This document shows positions 1 through 12,069 of a stretch of 64,000 nt of DNA, piece after piece. The notes beneath the pieces are model-generated. The model was not told the origin of the DNA, ran no database searches, and saw nothing but the letters and a program-made list of their open reading frames with translations. The stretch's first letter is position 1. Each line of letters opens with the position of its first letter. Source of the DNA: Bettongia penicillata ogilbyi (taxonomy: Eukaryota > Chordata > Mammalia > Diprotodontia > Potoroidae); NCBI GenBank assembly GCA_023548195.1, contig JAJHZJ010000399.1, forward strand, positions 6,205,100 through 6,269,099. Reading direction: 5' to 3'. The translations under genes were made by a program, and so were the position numbers.

Positions 1-70
1 ATATGTATATATGCACACAAACACAAATGTGTATGTGTGTATATATGTGTGGACATTTACATGTCAATGT
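1..70. repeat. TA/TG-rich low-complexity tract
   Basis: Alternating purine-pyrimidine sequence (TATG, TGTG and TATA runs) at the window edge. It has no coding potential and may continue outside the window. Confidence 0.6.
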
Positions 71-129
71 ATATAATCATTACTTCTCCATGGATACAGT
101 ATTCAATTTATCATAAGGAATGTCAGAAT

Positions 130-310
130 TTAAGTTTGACCTGTTTTATTAGCTATTAAGGTCAAGTCACTTAATTTCCCTGAACCTCAATTTCTTGATC
201 TGTAACATGGAAATAGTAGCACCAATAGTAAATATTTCATATGGTTGATGTGACATTAAAATATGATAATACATATAAAGTACTTTGCCAAATTTACAGT
301 GCTTTATGGA
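130..310 (+). repeat. MIR-like tRNA-derived SINE, degenerate
   Basis: The segment has the typical central MIR order: a 'caagtcacttaa' block, 'cctcaatttcttgatctgta' and then an AT-rich 'aaagtactttgcc' end. This matches the MIR/THER-type SINE core in sense orientation. The copy is old and has no recognisable target-site duplication. Confidence 0.6.
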
Positions 311-344
311 TATCCATTGCTAAGATGATCATCAAGCAATCACA

Positions 345-505
345 TCTCTGGAGATGGAATGGACTTCAGAAGTCATCTAGTTCAGCCCCTTCATGTTACA
401 TTCCAGGAAAATGAGGCACAGGGTGAATAAACTATTTTATCTCCAAGATAGCATTTGAATTCAGAGTCTCTTGACTCTAAAACAAGTGATCTTTACACTA
501 CGTCT
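345..505 (-). repeat. MIR-like SINE, reverse orientation
   Basis: It reads in order 'gtcatctagttcagcccctt', 'aggaaaatgaggcacag', 'catttgaattcagagtctc' and 'ttgactctaaaac'. This is the reverse complement order of a mammalian tRNA-SINE core. The copy is diverged. Confidence 0.5.
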
Positions 506-509
506 TGTG

Positions 510-1930
510 AATTCCTGAGAATGAGCATGGTGAAGAAATTTTTTCCAAATGCTTCAATAAGAAGATCTAGCAAGTTATATGAGTTTTAATGTCTGATAGC
601 TTTTGCTCATGGAGAACATGATTCTTCTCTTTATCTATTCTAGAACAAAATTTTCTGCTTTGCATAATTCGAACCATCTGTTTCCTTGTTCCTGCTTGGC
701 ACCTTTATGTACACTGATACAGACTCTCTTTTCTGATGACCAATATGGCTGTATTTTCATCTTCTTTCTTAGAGGTACTTCTGGAAGCATCAGAAAGGCA
801 ACATTTATTTAGTGCTTTATTTATTCACCCAAGGTTATAAAGAAATCACATAGTTATACACATCAAATAAATGAATATTGTCCCAGGGGGGAATCATGTA
901 AGCTAAATATAATCAGTCAACATTTTGGCAGTCAGAAGACATGCTTCTTGTCAAAAGACAGACAATATCCTGTCTGAGTAATTTTTCATAGTAATTTATG
1001 AGCTTTAATGACCATTACAGGTATCAAAGCCAGAAATAAAATCACTTAATTTATTTCATGTTCAAGAAATATAAATGAAGATATAAATACATATGAAACA
1101 TATAGAGATTACTTAACACGTGAAATTTTTTAGTAGAATAAGACCTAAAAGCTTGCAGCCCTGAAATTTAAGAGACAAGGTTCATAAAAGTCATAGTTTG
1201 TTTAAGGTCACACTCTTAATTAGGCACAGAGTAAGAACAGAACTCAAACCTTCTGAATGCTAGTCCCAAGCCTTATCCTTGACAATTCCCTTATCTTAAG
1301 GCAGGTTTCTACACTTAAAGCAAATGGTTGGAAATTTTCCTTTAAAAGCAAAAGCAAAAAATAAACAAACAAAACAAAACAAACAAAACAAAACAAAAAA
1401 AACAAGGAAAAATCGCTCCAACAATGAAGCTTCCACAATTTCCACACTCCAGTTTTTTGTTAGATAATTCAGCCTTATGTATTATTACTTTCAATCTATA
1501 GGTTCAACCTATTTTCTACATTTTAGTTCTTATTGGATATCAGAACAGTTAGTCAGCCTCATCTATGTAAGAATGCTTTCTAGTCTTCAAGATTGTTATT
1601 TATCAGTCTGGTTTCTGTTCTCCAAGGTTATAACCTATGATGTATTCTAATGAAGAATCAGACGTTCACAAAAATATACCAGATATTTTTCGGTCATCAA
1701 TGTATGACATTACTATCATTTAACCAGTTCATGTTTGCAAAACTAATCTTGTAGTAGCTAAACAATTCCTTTGAAGTATTATGTCTATAAAATAGATGCA
1801 CATAATCCATAACTTGGATTTAGCTGTATGAGCCCAACAATTAGTCATTTACAAGTGTAGTTAATAGGAAAATAACAAGAACTGCATCACATCATGTGAG
1901 TCTATTTATCTAGGGAAAAAAAAAAAAAGC
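510..1930. other. Unique-looking AT-rich DNA, no gene seen
   Basis: There are only short chance open frames. A lysine-rich (CAAAA)n-like stretch at about 1345-1405 and an A run at 1917-1928 are the only simple-sequence features. I see no splice-flanked coding segment. Confidence 0.6.
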
Positions 1931-2063
1931 AAACTGTAGTAGGGCAAAGCCAAGATGTTGGAATAAAAGCAGGACCTTCTAGAACTCTCCCCTCAAATCC
2001 AACCAAAAACTGAAAAAAAATGACTTTAAACAAATTTCAGGCAAATCAGAGGAGGATGTAATT

Positions 2064-2080
2064 AGAAGTAAACACTTTTG
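2064..2080 (+). repeat. Target-site duplication, left copy
   Basis: AGAAGTAAACACTTTTG matches 4601-4617 (AGAAGTAAACTCTTTTG) with one mismatch over 17 bp. It delimits the insertion at 2081-4600. Confidence 0.85.
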
Positions 2081-4600
2081 GGGCAGAGCCAAGATGGTGG
2101 AGTAGAAAGACACACATACGCTAGCTCTTACCCCACAGCCCATAAAATACCTGTAAAGAAGAACTCTCAACAAATTCTAGAGAATCAGAAGCCACCAAAC
2201 AATGGAGTGGAGGAAATTCCTAGTCCAGAGTGACCTGAAAGACTGCCTGGAAAGGTCTGTCATACTGGACGTGGACCACAGTCCAGCCCAGGCTTGGGAA
2301 CACTACACTGAAAGAAGCAGAATTCAGTAAGCTATGGGCACAGAATCTCCAAGGGCAGCACAGATCCCTCAACCCACAGCCAAAGGTCAGTGAGAGGGTC
2401 TTTTCAGCTGGCTGAGAAGGGAACAGGATGTCCCCATAACTTGGGCATCCGCAGGTGGCAGCAGTGGAGGCAGCAGCAGGCAAGGCTCACAAAGCAGGCA
2501 GTAACCCACATACATTGTTGAAGGTCTCACTGAAAACCCCCTGAAGGAACTGAGCTCCGTGTGGTGGCCCTGCCCCAACATGAGCAGCTGATCTAAATCT
2601 CTCACTGAATATCAGCCCGGCCCCTGCTGAAAGTCCATGGGGCTTGGGAGCAGCTTATTTGAATCTCAGCCGCCAAGTACTGACTTGGCAGAACCGTAGG
2701 TCAGGTGGTTGAGGAGAGAAAACTCAGAAGTCAAGTAGCTGACTGGGAAAATGCCAAAAAAAGGGAAAACGTAAGACCATAGAAGGTTACTTTCTTGGGG
2801 AACAGGTATCTCCCCCAATCCTTTCAGACGAGGAAAAACAAGGCATATTGTCAGAGGAAGTAAAGGCCTTTCCCTCCAAAGGGAACTTAAATTGGGCTCA
2901 GGCAATAGAAGATCTTAAAAAACAAGTTAGCAGCTTACTAAAGTAGAACCAAAAAAATGCTGAGGAAAACAACAGCTTTAAAAAGAGGCTAACTCAATTG
3001 GAAAAAGAGGTCCAAAAAACCAATGAGGAGAAGGAGGTCTTAAAAAGCAGAATTAACCAAATGGAGGAGAACATTCAAAAACTCACTGAACAAAATAATT
3101 CCTTGAAAGAGAGAATTTAGTTCGGGAAATGAATGACTTTGAGTTTAACCAAGCAGTTAGTAAACAAAACCAAAAATTTGAAAAAATACAAGATAATGTG
3201 AAATATCTCATGGTAAAAACAATTGACCTGGAAAATAAATCCAGGAGAAATAATTTAAAAATTATAGGACTACCTGAAAACCATGATCAAAAAAAGAGTC
3301 TAGACATTATCTTCCATGAAATTATCAAGGGAAACTGCCCTGATGTTCTAGAATCAGAGGGCAAAATGGATATTGAAAAAATTAAACAATCACCTCCTGA
3401 AAGACACCCCAGCAGAGAAACTACTAGGAATATTGTGGCCAAATTTCAGAATTCCAAGTTCAAGGAGAAAATACTGGAAGCAGCTGGAAACAATTTGAGT
3501 ACTGTGGAAATATAGTCAGGATAACACAGGATGGTTCATTGAGGGAAGGAGTAATCAGAATGTAAGGTATTAGGAAGCAGGAGAGGGGAGTGATAGGGAG
3601 AAAAATTGGACATGTTACAAAGTGAGGTAAAAGAAATTAGTATTAAAACAATTGACTGAATTACTGAGAATAAATCAAAGACATCTTATTTTGGGGAAAA
3701 GAATTTTAGTCTAAATTTCCTAGAGGAAAGTAACCTCGGGTAAAATTTGGCATTGATGGAAAAGTTAAGGTTTTAATGTTAAATTTGATTTTATGATTCT
3801 ATTCAATCAGGAACTAGAACATAGATAGAAAGGCATGCAAATCACTTAAGACTTACCTCAAAAGATGTTCCTTAGCTAAAGTGAAGTTATAATCATATTT
3901 GAAACTTGGTTATTGGAACCTGCCATTTTTTAATGCTATGGGACTATTCAGTGACTCTTCTTCTGAGTCTAACTCCAGGTATGGATAGCAAGAAAGGAGG
4001 TCTGAGTTTCCATTCCATGATGCCTGTAAGTCTGAGAGGTGCTGGTTTGAACTGAAAAAGGTGATCTCATGGGAAGGGTAGGAGAGTGGCTGTTAGGTAG
4101 GACTCTCCTGAATCAATTTTCCCACTGACATCTGGCAGACTTTAAGCCTGACTGAATGAAAATGGATAATATAATCCTGCCTGGAACTGACCTGCAGTTG
4201 GGGAGATATTGTATCCCTGCAATGTCCCTACTCCTGGTGGCAATTTCCTGTAGTCAAAAGGTTTGTTAGTTTAATACCAGGTCCATTAAATTATAGATTA
4301 TTGGCAGGGGCATATCTGAGTTTAAGTCTAAAATTAAGCTATTAGGCATAGAAGTTTAGACAAACAACAATAAGTTAGGGTCCCTTTATTCTTAGTAATC
4401 CTGTGGAGACAATTAGGTCAAGAGTTCGTGAAGTTAACAACATAAATATTACTTGTGTCTCAGTTGGTTAATGTTTAAAAACATTCTTTTGTGGTCCATA
4501 TTATAAATGCTTTAAAAAGAAGTATCACCTGACCAAAAGTTTGAATTGTTTTATCTGTTATAAACTGTGTTAGAAATGAAAAATAAAATAAAAAAAAAAA
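2081..4600 (+). mobile_element. 5'-complete LINE-1/HAL1 with ORF1 remnant and a non-LINE 3' tail
   Basis: The element starts at the canonical 5' end (CAAGATGG at 2090-2097) and carries a 5' UTR of about 670 bp with one copy of the ~70-bp unit (near 2520). ORF1 similarity extends to about 3560. The next roughly 1.03 kb (3565-4590) matches neither HAL1 3' UTR nor LINE-1 ORF2 as far as I can see. It ends in an AATAAA (4582-4587) and an A run at 4591-4601. The 17-bp TSD shows that the whole 2.5 kb arrived as one retrotransposed RNA. It is inserted in the mini-element at 1943-5093. Confidence 0.8.
2750..3560 (+). pseudogene. LINE-1/HAL1 ORF1 pseudogene
   Basis: ORF1p is the RNA-binding trimeric chaperone of LINE-1 particles. 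The frame begins near 2750 with the MPKKGK-like N-terminus, passes through the coiled-coil region with stops (for example the TAG near 2944 and the TAG at 3118-3120), and reopens at 3129-3515. That 128-residue stretch includes the NLKIIGLPENHDQKKSL RRM start and the RNIVAKFQNSKFKEKIL segment. The C-terminal domain is missing: after the conserved AGNN..STVEI stretch only a garbled fragment remains before unrelated sequence begins. The copy is clearly dead. Confidence 0.85.
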
Positions 4601-4617
4601 AGAAGTAAACTCTTTTG
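4601..4617 (+). repeat. Target-site duplication, right copy
   Basis: This is the right partner of 2064-2080 and follows directly after the poly(A) tail of the inner element. Confidence 0.85.
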
Positions 4618-5103
4618 AGGAGGGAAAGGGTCAAAAGAGAGAATAAAATAAATGGGGGGGCCGGACAGGATGGAGAGAAATGTAGTTAAGTCTTTCACAA
4701 CATGACTGTTACCAAAGTGTTCTCCATGACTACACATGTGTAACCTATATGAAACTGCTTGCCTTCTCAGTGGGGCTGGGTGAGGATGGAAGAAGGGAGA
4801 GAAGATAGAACTCAAAATTTAAAAAAGTATGTAAAATATTGTTTGAACATGCAACTGAGAAATAAGACACAGAGGCAATGGGAAATAGAAATCTATCTCA
4901 CCCTACAAGAAGATAGAGGAGAAGGGGATAAGAAAATGTGGGGGTATGATAGAAACAAAGGGAGACTGGGGTTATACATGCCATGTTAGGGTAGGTAGAG
5001 GGGAGAGACGGGGAAAAAATTTGGAACTCAAAATCTTGTGGAAATGATTGTTAAAAATTAAAAATAATCAATTAATAAAAACCAAGAAAAACCACTGTAA
5101 TAG

Positions 5104-5265
5104 ACTGTTTTATTAAAATACAGTACAAAGAGGTAACTGATCATAAAGGGGTACAGTATAAAGTCAGCTTTAATGATATATGAATAAATATATGTGATTT
5201 AAGTTCCTTAATTTAAATGTCAATGATTACAACTAATGCTTAATTTAAAGCTGGACCTCTTTTGC
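5104..5265. other. AT-rich spacer
   Basis: It lies between two LINE-1-type remnants and has no recognisable element. It could include the 3' tail of the minus-strand remnant to its right, but I see no clear T run. Confidence 0.4.
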
Positions 5266-6384
5266 CATTTGGGTTAGCCATTTATAAACGTGTTATTTTC
5301 TTCTGAATTTTTTGTGTCTCCTTTAGTAAGCTGTTGACTCACTTTCCATGATTTTCTTGCATCACTCTCATTTCTCTTCTAAATTCTTCCTCTACCTCTC
5401 TTACTGAATTTCCAAATCCTTTTTGAACTCTTCCTTTTCCTGAAACCATTGAATAATTTTTTTGGAGGTCTTGGAGGCAGAAGTCTTTACCTTGATGTCT
5501 TTCTCTGAAGACACCTTTGGTCTACCTCTTCCAAAAGGATGGAAGAAAATACCTTTTCACCCTGAAATTACCTTCAATAATTTTTCTTTTCATCATTATG
5601 GGCATTTTACCAGCCACTTACTTGACTTTTGAGTGTTTTGTCAAGTGGAGGATATACCACACTTGGCTACAGGGGTTTTGTGAAGCTGTTCTCTGACATA
5701 TCTCTAGGGACCTGTAAGTTCTCTGTTCCTCCAAGGTGACACAATCCAGGGAGTGGAGCTTCCTCCTCTCCTGGCCTGCATCCTGGTCTGTGAGCCACCA
5801 CAAGTAATATTTTCTGCCCTGGATCTGTGAGTAGGAGTCCCTGTCCACAGCTGCTACATGATCCACCAAACCTGCTCTCTTCCTCACCCCAGGACTGCCA
5901 TTCTGAACTGAGACCCAGATCAGCTGCTAGATTCCAGCAGGGTCATTTGGTCAGGGCTCCCAAAGTAGAAAGTGCTGCTGCAGTGGCTCCTGGCCTGGGA
6001 CCAAGGCTAGGGCTGCACTATGCTCCCTTACCACCCAGGTGAAGGAGCTTTTTTACTGTCCTTTGAAGCTGTCTTTGGCATTTATGAGTTGAGGAATCTG
6101 GGAACTACAAAAGCTGCTGGTGATTCTGAGCCCTGAATTCTGCTCCAAGTCTGGGCTTGCTTTGCAGCTCATAATGGGCTGTGCTCCTCTCTGAATGCTG
6201 TGAGATAGACCTTTCCTCTTTGTCATCCAGGTGTCTTGAACTGGAAATCTCCTTCACTCTGTCATTTTGTGGCTTCTGCTGCTCTAGAATTTGTTTAGAG
6301 TCATTTTGTGCAGCCATTTTATGTGCTATAAGGGGAGAGCCAGATGCGGTACGTCTTTCTACTCTGCCATCTTGGCTCCGCCCT
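5266..6384 (-). mobile_element. LINE-1/HAL1 5' UTR plus 5' part of ORF1, minus strand
   Basis: Read on the minus strand it starts at the canonical 5' end (complement of CCATCTTG at 6367-6374) and has a decayed 5' UTR down to about 5610. The N-terminal half of ORF1 (coiled-coil region) follows down to about 5270, where LINE similarity stops. ORF1 is riddled with changes. An intact 5' end with a missing 3' end is the opposite of normal LINE-1 5' truncation, so this is either a rearranged copy or another 3'-truncated retrotransposition. No convincing TSD was found. Confidence 0.75.
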
Positions 6385-6724
6385 CCCTTTTGTATATTCT
6401 TACACTACAGTGTTGATTCAATATATTATTGTTGTTACCTGGTAGTTAATTCAGTGTTCTCAAAGGCTAAATAAATGGAACATTAACTTTGGAAAGTTCT
6501 ACCAAGTTAGAAAAGGTTTTGGTGTGAATCCAGTGACAGAGTATATAAATGTTATAGAAAAACAATCCTACTTAAGTTCACAAAGCCTCATCTACAGAAG
6601 ATTGCCCATGAAGCAATGACATTTTTGGACTACAACATTTGCAAAGTTGGCTTGCAAAGAGATTGAAACCTATACCAATGGAAGGAACACTCACTTACAT
6701 AGAATTATCTATTCTAAAATGTTG
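6385..6724. other. Short unique stretch
   Basis: I see nothing recognisable in it. Confidence 0.5.
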
Positions 6725-7790
6725 AGTCAGTAGTCATCTGGTCTGCTTCCTCTAGCTTTTAATATTGTTGACAATTCCTCCTCAATTGATTCTTCTCTAT
6801 TTGTTTTCCTTGGTATTATAAACACCTGTTTCTACTTTTTGCCTCCAAATGGTCTCCTCTGTTAAATCATTATCTATTTTCCACCAGCAGTGAGAATCTC
6901 CAAAGGTTTCTTATTTGGTCCCATCCTCTTCTTTAGTGACCACATGTAACCTCATGGACTAAAATATTGTGTATATGCTGATGACTCTCAGGGTTACATT
7001 TCTATCTTTAATCCCACTCCAGATGTTCAGTCTTACATCACTAAATGACTTCTTGACTTATCTATCTGGGTATTCTATCTGCATTTAAAAACAAAAATTC
7101 CAAAAACAAAACAGATAAAAACACTATCTCTAACTCTTCTGATCTTTTCTGTTTCTATTGAATGCAGCACAATTCTCTTAGAGTCAACCAAGTCCCCAGC
7201 TACTTTGGATTGGTCCCAGAATCTTAAGTCAAATTTATCCCCTTCTAATCAATTGGCTGACTTTAACAATTCTGCCTCTATAAAATCTGTCATATCTATC
7301 CCTTCTTCTTTATTCTCATGTCCCTAGTTCTCTGTGTCTTCATCTCTCTCCTAATCTACTTTAAAAAGTCTCACTACTTCTATTCACTCTTTCTCTGGTG
7401 TCTCTCCATGTAAACCTGCTGCCACACTAGCTGTAGAGATAATCCAATTAAGTTCTGATCATGTCACTTTCTTCCCAAACCTTGAATAGCTACTTTTGCC
7501 TGTAGGATCAAATGAAAACTCAGCTGCCAGGCATTTAAATCTCTCCTTGATTTGATTTCAACCTACAGTTCCAGACATTTTGTATTACTTTACATTTACA
7601 AAAACTGGAACACTAGCTTGTTATTCCCTAAATTCAATATTTTTTCTACCATAGTGTCTGTCTTCATTGCTACCGTACATCTTCTCCCACCAACCAGCCA
7701 TTTTCGCCCCCATTGACAAAATTCTTGCTTAAAATTATTTATATTATCCTTTTCCCATTCTTTCCCATGTGAAGTGAGGTTTGATTAAAG
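6725..7790 (+). mobile_element. LINE-2 (L2) 3'-end fragment
   Basis: The segment follows the L2 ORF2/3' UTR order. It has pyrimidine-rich codons with 'gatgactctcagggttaca', then 'tctgatcatgtcactttc', 'ccaaaccttgaatagct' and a 'ggatcaaatgaaaactcagct' block. These are diverged forms of the L2 segment around 'gatcatgtcactcc' and 'ttcagtggctcccc'. It is old, sense orientation and without an intact frame. Confidence 0.7.
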
Positions 7791-9520
7791 GCAAATGTGG
7801 AGTTCATCTATAAAAAGTAGCATGAAGTATACAATACTTGTATAAAGTATATAATAAAAGTATTGCAAGATATAATTCTTAAAAATATTTTCCTACTGAT
7901 ATTTTTGACTGATATAATTTTAAAAAATATCCATTAATCATCCTTTCACTACACTGACAATGTTGATAATGAGAATGTTAAATTGAACATTAGATTTCAC
8001 AGAGAGATGAATCCTCTTAAAACCCTATGGAGGAATAGGTTTAAAGATCATTTAATTTAATACCTGCAAAGAGAAATTAAGTCACAGAGAGGAACGGTGA
8101 CAACCTTTAAACCAGAATTAGAACCCCAAGCTTTTGTTTGCTAGATTAATGTTCTTTCAATTTCCAAGGTCCTGTTCACTTCCAAGATCTTAAGATATGT
8201 ATTCAATTCTATATTATACACATTAAAGTAAGAGATAGGTGAAAGTTGCAATCATTTATATTTAGCTTTAAAATGCAATCAGACTTTTCCCCAACATAAT
8301 CCTATGTAAATCCCATTCTAAACACATATTTCCTTACCTCTTGTTCCAATGATGATCTCTCAGTTCAGCATCATATTTAGAGTCCTGAGATCTCGTTGGA
8401 TAAATTGTATAATAAACAAATTGAGTATTACCCTCAGGCATAGCCAATGATTCAACTGTATATTTTATATGTTGACATTTTGAGTTATTCTATCAAAGAG
8501 CACATCTGTCCCCCAAAATATTGCTACTTACAGAAAATCACTGCAGATGATTCCTAAGACTGATTAAAAAAAAAAAAAAAACTTCACTTTTGACTTATAA
8601 TTTCTATGTGAGTCTTGGGAGATGCCTTTTGTAATCCTAGCTGAGATGCTATGAAAAAAATGTCTAGTTGAGGAGCTCATTTGAACTTTTCTACCTAGAT
8701 CGATGTAAGAGTATCTGTTTGACATGATAAGCCAAGAAAATAGAGCTTTCCTGGCTGAGCTCCAGGCAGAAGAAGCCACAGGTTGAAATGTAATAAAAAA
8801 AATATCTTCTGACTTGTTTTTTGTTCGGATGAAACCTCAATTGATAGTCTCAGAATTCCAGATTATCTATTAAACTGAGAAGAGCTGTCTCAATCTGGTA
8901 GGATCTCTAGTTAAATATTGACAGATGACGTCTTTCGGATGATAAAAATAGATTTAAAATCCCCAGTGACATTATTTGATGAGATGCCTGTTACAATCAG
9001 ATGTAAGATATATGATTCAGTCTAAACCCAGGTATCAATTTATTGCATTTTTTACTAAGTAAAACAGCTGCAAGACATATTTAAATCCAAGGTCAAACCT
9101 TTTCATATTTGCTTATTCACAGTTATTGTGTCTACACCAATGTTTTTATATAATAAAGGTTAAATATTTATCAAATCAGTAGAATTTACAGGTATTTGAG
9201 TATTTCTCTAATTATTTGTGAATGTTTAGAGTCTTTAAGAGGTATTATTGTGGTGTATATTAATTGCTTAAAAATAATTCACATTATATGTCTGAATTTC
9301 ACCGTGATCAATGTCTAAAGCAAAATTAGATAAGCAGGATATTCCTTAAATGTTTGCAGACGATAGTTGTCTATTTACTCCTTCCATATATTGTATCAAG
9401 AAAATTTGACTTTACAATGATATTATAGATATGCATGTTGAACTATCTTTTTTGTAGAATTCAGGAAAGGCAATTTCATATTGGAGATTGTTGTAGTGAT
9501 GCTGGAGAGTGGATCATGTG
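7791..9520. other. AT-rich non-coding DNA
   Basis: No gene seen. A degraded MIR-like SINE is listed separately at 8040-8185. Otherwise there are only chance open frames and A-runs (for example near 8567-8581). Confidence 0.5.
8040..8185 (-). repeat. MIR-like SINE, reverse orientation
   Basis: It has the reverse-strand SINE order: 'gaaattaagtcacagagagg', 'accagaattagaacccc' and a diverged end. The copy is old and partial. Confidence 0.4.
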
Positions 9521-9524
9521 TTCT

Positions 9525-9715
9525 GAAGTGGAGGCATCTTAGAGGTCATCTCATCCAATTCCATCAATTAATATATTCTGAAATAAAAAAAAAAAAAACA
9601 GTGAAGTAACTGGCCCAAGATCACATAGGTATTAAGTAGCAGAACCAGATTGCAGAGCAAAACCTTCTGATTCCCAGTTCAGTTTTCATTCTACTATGTC
9701 AGTGTTGCCTATAGA
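9525..9715 (-). repeat. MIR-like SINE, reverse orientation
   Basis: It reads 'cttagaggtcatctcatcc', an A-rich insertion, 'gtaactggcccaagatcaca' and 'ttctgattcccagttcag'. This is the typical reverse-strand order of the marsupial/mammalian tRNA-SINE. Confidence 0.65.
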
Positions 9716-9719
9716 ACAT

Positions 9720-10880
9720 AGTTGACATAAGAAACACTCGTGCTCTGGAAAGAACATTTTATTCGATATTTGAAGATGTGAACCCCTTACTTACCTACTT
9801 TCTAATCTTATCTTTTGCAAATCTTGGGTAGCAGAGGTTGGAGTTAACTCTTCCGCTTGTCTAGGTGGTTATGTTCACCTCTCTGTCTGCCTCATAATAA
9901 GCCATTTTCGTTATTTATTTTCATTCTAGATTCTAAAGTAGCCAAGTAATTTTTGGATATGGTATAGATTTCCTTATTAATTATTAAAATTAAATGATCT
10001 TGATTATTCAATTAGCTCTTATTGAATTACTTCATTTAAGATATATTGGTTATTGAACTGAAGAAATCTTTTTTCCTATAAGTTCTGGATTGCCAGTCCC
10101 TCCCTCTATTCCTGGAAGTAGCTGAGTGGAGGACTTGAACCCAGATTTTAGAAAGATATATGTGGATGTATATGCAGCCACCACAACCACCCATCCATAC
10201 ATATGTGTGTACATGTATTTACACATGTGTGTATGGATATGTATAGATATAACCAATGTAAGTATGATACTTACATGGTGTATTCTGTGTATATATACAC
10301 GGACATTGTTTATATGTATGGATATATGTGTGTATATCTACATATATATGCATTGTATATGTACTATATATGTGTTTATGTATATATATGCATATTTAAT
10401 ATATTTACATTTATCAAAGACTGTTATCTTTAATATTTAAATAAATATCATAGTTACTGACTTAAAATTTATTAAAAGTTTGACAAAAAATAGAAGGTAT
10501 ATACATGGTTGTTTATCCTGTATCAGGTGGGACAAATTTCACTAGTAATATGAACCATCATTACATTAGTTGACTTTTTATATCTGCAAACATAGTCTGA
10601 AAATTCGGTTCTCTCTGGATACTAATTAATGTCTCTCCTCAAGAATTCTTTTCATGCTTCTTCGCAAGATAAGGAATAAATTCATATCTCTCAGGAAACA
10701 AGCTATCTAAGTCCTTTTTTCTCTATTCTCTCTTCAGTTATCACAGTTAGTAGTCTCTCCAAAATGACAGTGATATCCTTAGTCTCTTACCAGATTAGTC
10801 AAAAAGTGATAGTTAAATTTTACTTCCTCACGTCTTCATTCTCTTAAAGAAATGGCAATATTGTCTGTCATTTCCATATC
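9720..10880. other. Non-coding DNA with TA/TG-rich tract
   Basis: No gene seen. Positions 10180-10400 are a TA/TG/CA-rich tract that generates long but meaningless open frames rich in Tyr, Met, Ile and Cys. Confidence 0.5.
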
Positions 10881-10884
10881 ACAG

Positions 10885-11030
10885 AGGGATTACCTTTAGC
10901 TGAGACTCAATTTCGAATTCTATAAAATATGAATGCTAATATTATCTGCCTCACAAAGATGTTGTGAGAATGGTGTTCTGTACATTGTAAAGCACTGCAT
11001 AAATATGAATTCACATTATTATCATAAAAC
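10885..11030 (+). repeat. MIR-like SINE
   Basis: It contains 'gaattctataaaatatgaatg', 'cctcacaaagatgttgtgag' and 'gtaaagcactgcataaatat'. This is the MIR 3' half in sense orientation. Confidence 0.65.
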
Positions 11031-11034
11031 TATA

Positions 11035-11685
11035 GTAAAAGTCACACTGGCAAATGTAGAGTACTAAGTGTGAAGTGGAATTTTCCTTAAGAGATTGTAG
11101 GTCCCATAAAGGTGAGAACCATCACTTAGCTAACCTTTGTATGTCTCTGTGGATAACACTGGACTCAGTCAATGATTTAATTCTGTGCTATCCACACACT
11201 ACTAGGTTATTGAATATTCGATTAATTTAATTATAATTGGCAATTTTTACCTATTTCATAAAATATGGCCTGAAAAAAACAGTCTCATTGTCTTTTTGAT
11301 ATAAGGAAAAATAATATATGTAGTAAATTAATTCTTAAAATATTAGATGAAAAAATGGAGGAAAAAATACCCCAATCAAACTTGTCTCTAAATTTGCAGT
11401 CCTCAGTCATAAGAGCCATAATTGTCAGGCATGAGTTGGTATCTTAGGATACCTTATTTTTAATATTCTAAAGTTACAGCTTTGTCTTCCATCTTAATTT
11501 CTGTGTCATTACTAAACAGTATTAGTGGAATAGCATTCCTGTAAGCTGCTGATACCATAATTAATTTGTGACTCTTGGTGATAAAACTTGTCACTGTTTT
11601 CTCTTACTTTTCTTTTACATAGCCTAGATTTCAATACTCCCAGGAGCCGGGAAGACAGGTTGAAGGGATTTCTCTTTCTTTGTCT
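11035..11685. other. Non-coding DNA
   Basis: I see nothing beyond a weak SINE 3'-end-like stretch near 11100-11170. Confidence 0.4.
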
Positions 11686-11689
11686 CTTG

Positions 11690-11885
11690 GTTATAATGGT
11701 AACTAGGGAGGGAAAATGTGCTGAGTTTGGAGTTAGAGGTCTTAATTCTGTATCTACCTATTATTATCTATGTGATGATGGGGACATAATTTAACCTTTC
11801 TTGAGCTCAGGTTTTTATCAATAAAATTAGGTGATTGAGTTAGGAGTTCCTTAAAGCTTACTTCTAACCCTAGACCTATAATTAT
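11690..11885 (+). repeat. MIR-like SINE
   Basis: It has a 'tgtgctgagtttggagttag' head-like segment followed by 'atctatgtgatgatgg' and a 'ttaaagcttacttctaaccct' end. Diverged tRNA-SINE, sense. Confidence 0.55.
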
Positions 11886-12069
11886 TCACTGGAAATAAAA
11901 GGAAAAAGCACTGGTATTTTCCAGAATATTTGTCAAATACTTCATATGCTGTGTCTCTTGTGAAGTTTTAAGAAAATGGTGTTGGGGGTTCATATTATGC
12001 TTAATTCTCTTCATATTCCATCTAAAGCAAACTTATATTAGAAATTGAAGAAGCTAAGAATCTAGATCT

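Larger units (their letters stand above)
1943..5093 (+). mobile_element. UTR-only mini LINE-1/HAL1 element (host of a nested insertion)
   Basis: The outer element consists of a HAL1-type 5' end (GCCAAGATG motif near 1950) of roughly 100 bp. It runs straight into HAL1 3' UTR sequence: the segment from about 2045 through 2080 and then 4618-5093 matches the 3' UTR of the copies at 13936 and 52532. ORF1 is absent. The imperfect flanking duplication is 1933-1942 (ACTGTAGTAG) and 5094-5103 (ACTGTAATAG). Bases 2081-4600 plus one TSD copy are a later insertion. Without that insertion the element would be about 0.63 kb, resembling a SINE-sized, non-autonomous deletion derivative. The 5'/3' join could have formed before or during retrotransposition. 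Confidence 0.65.
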
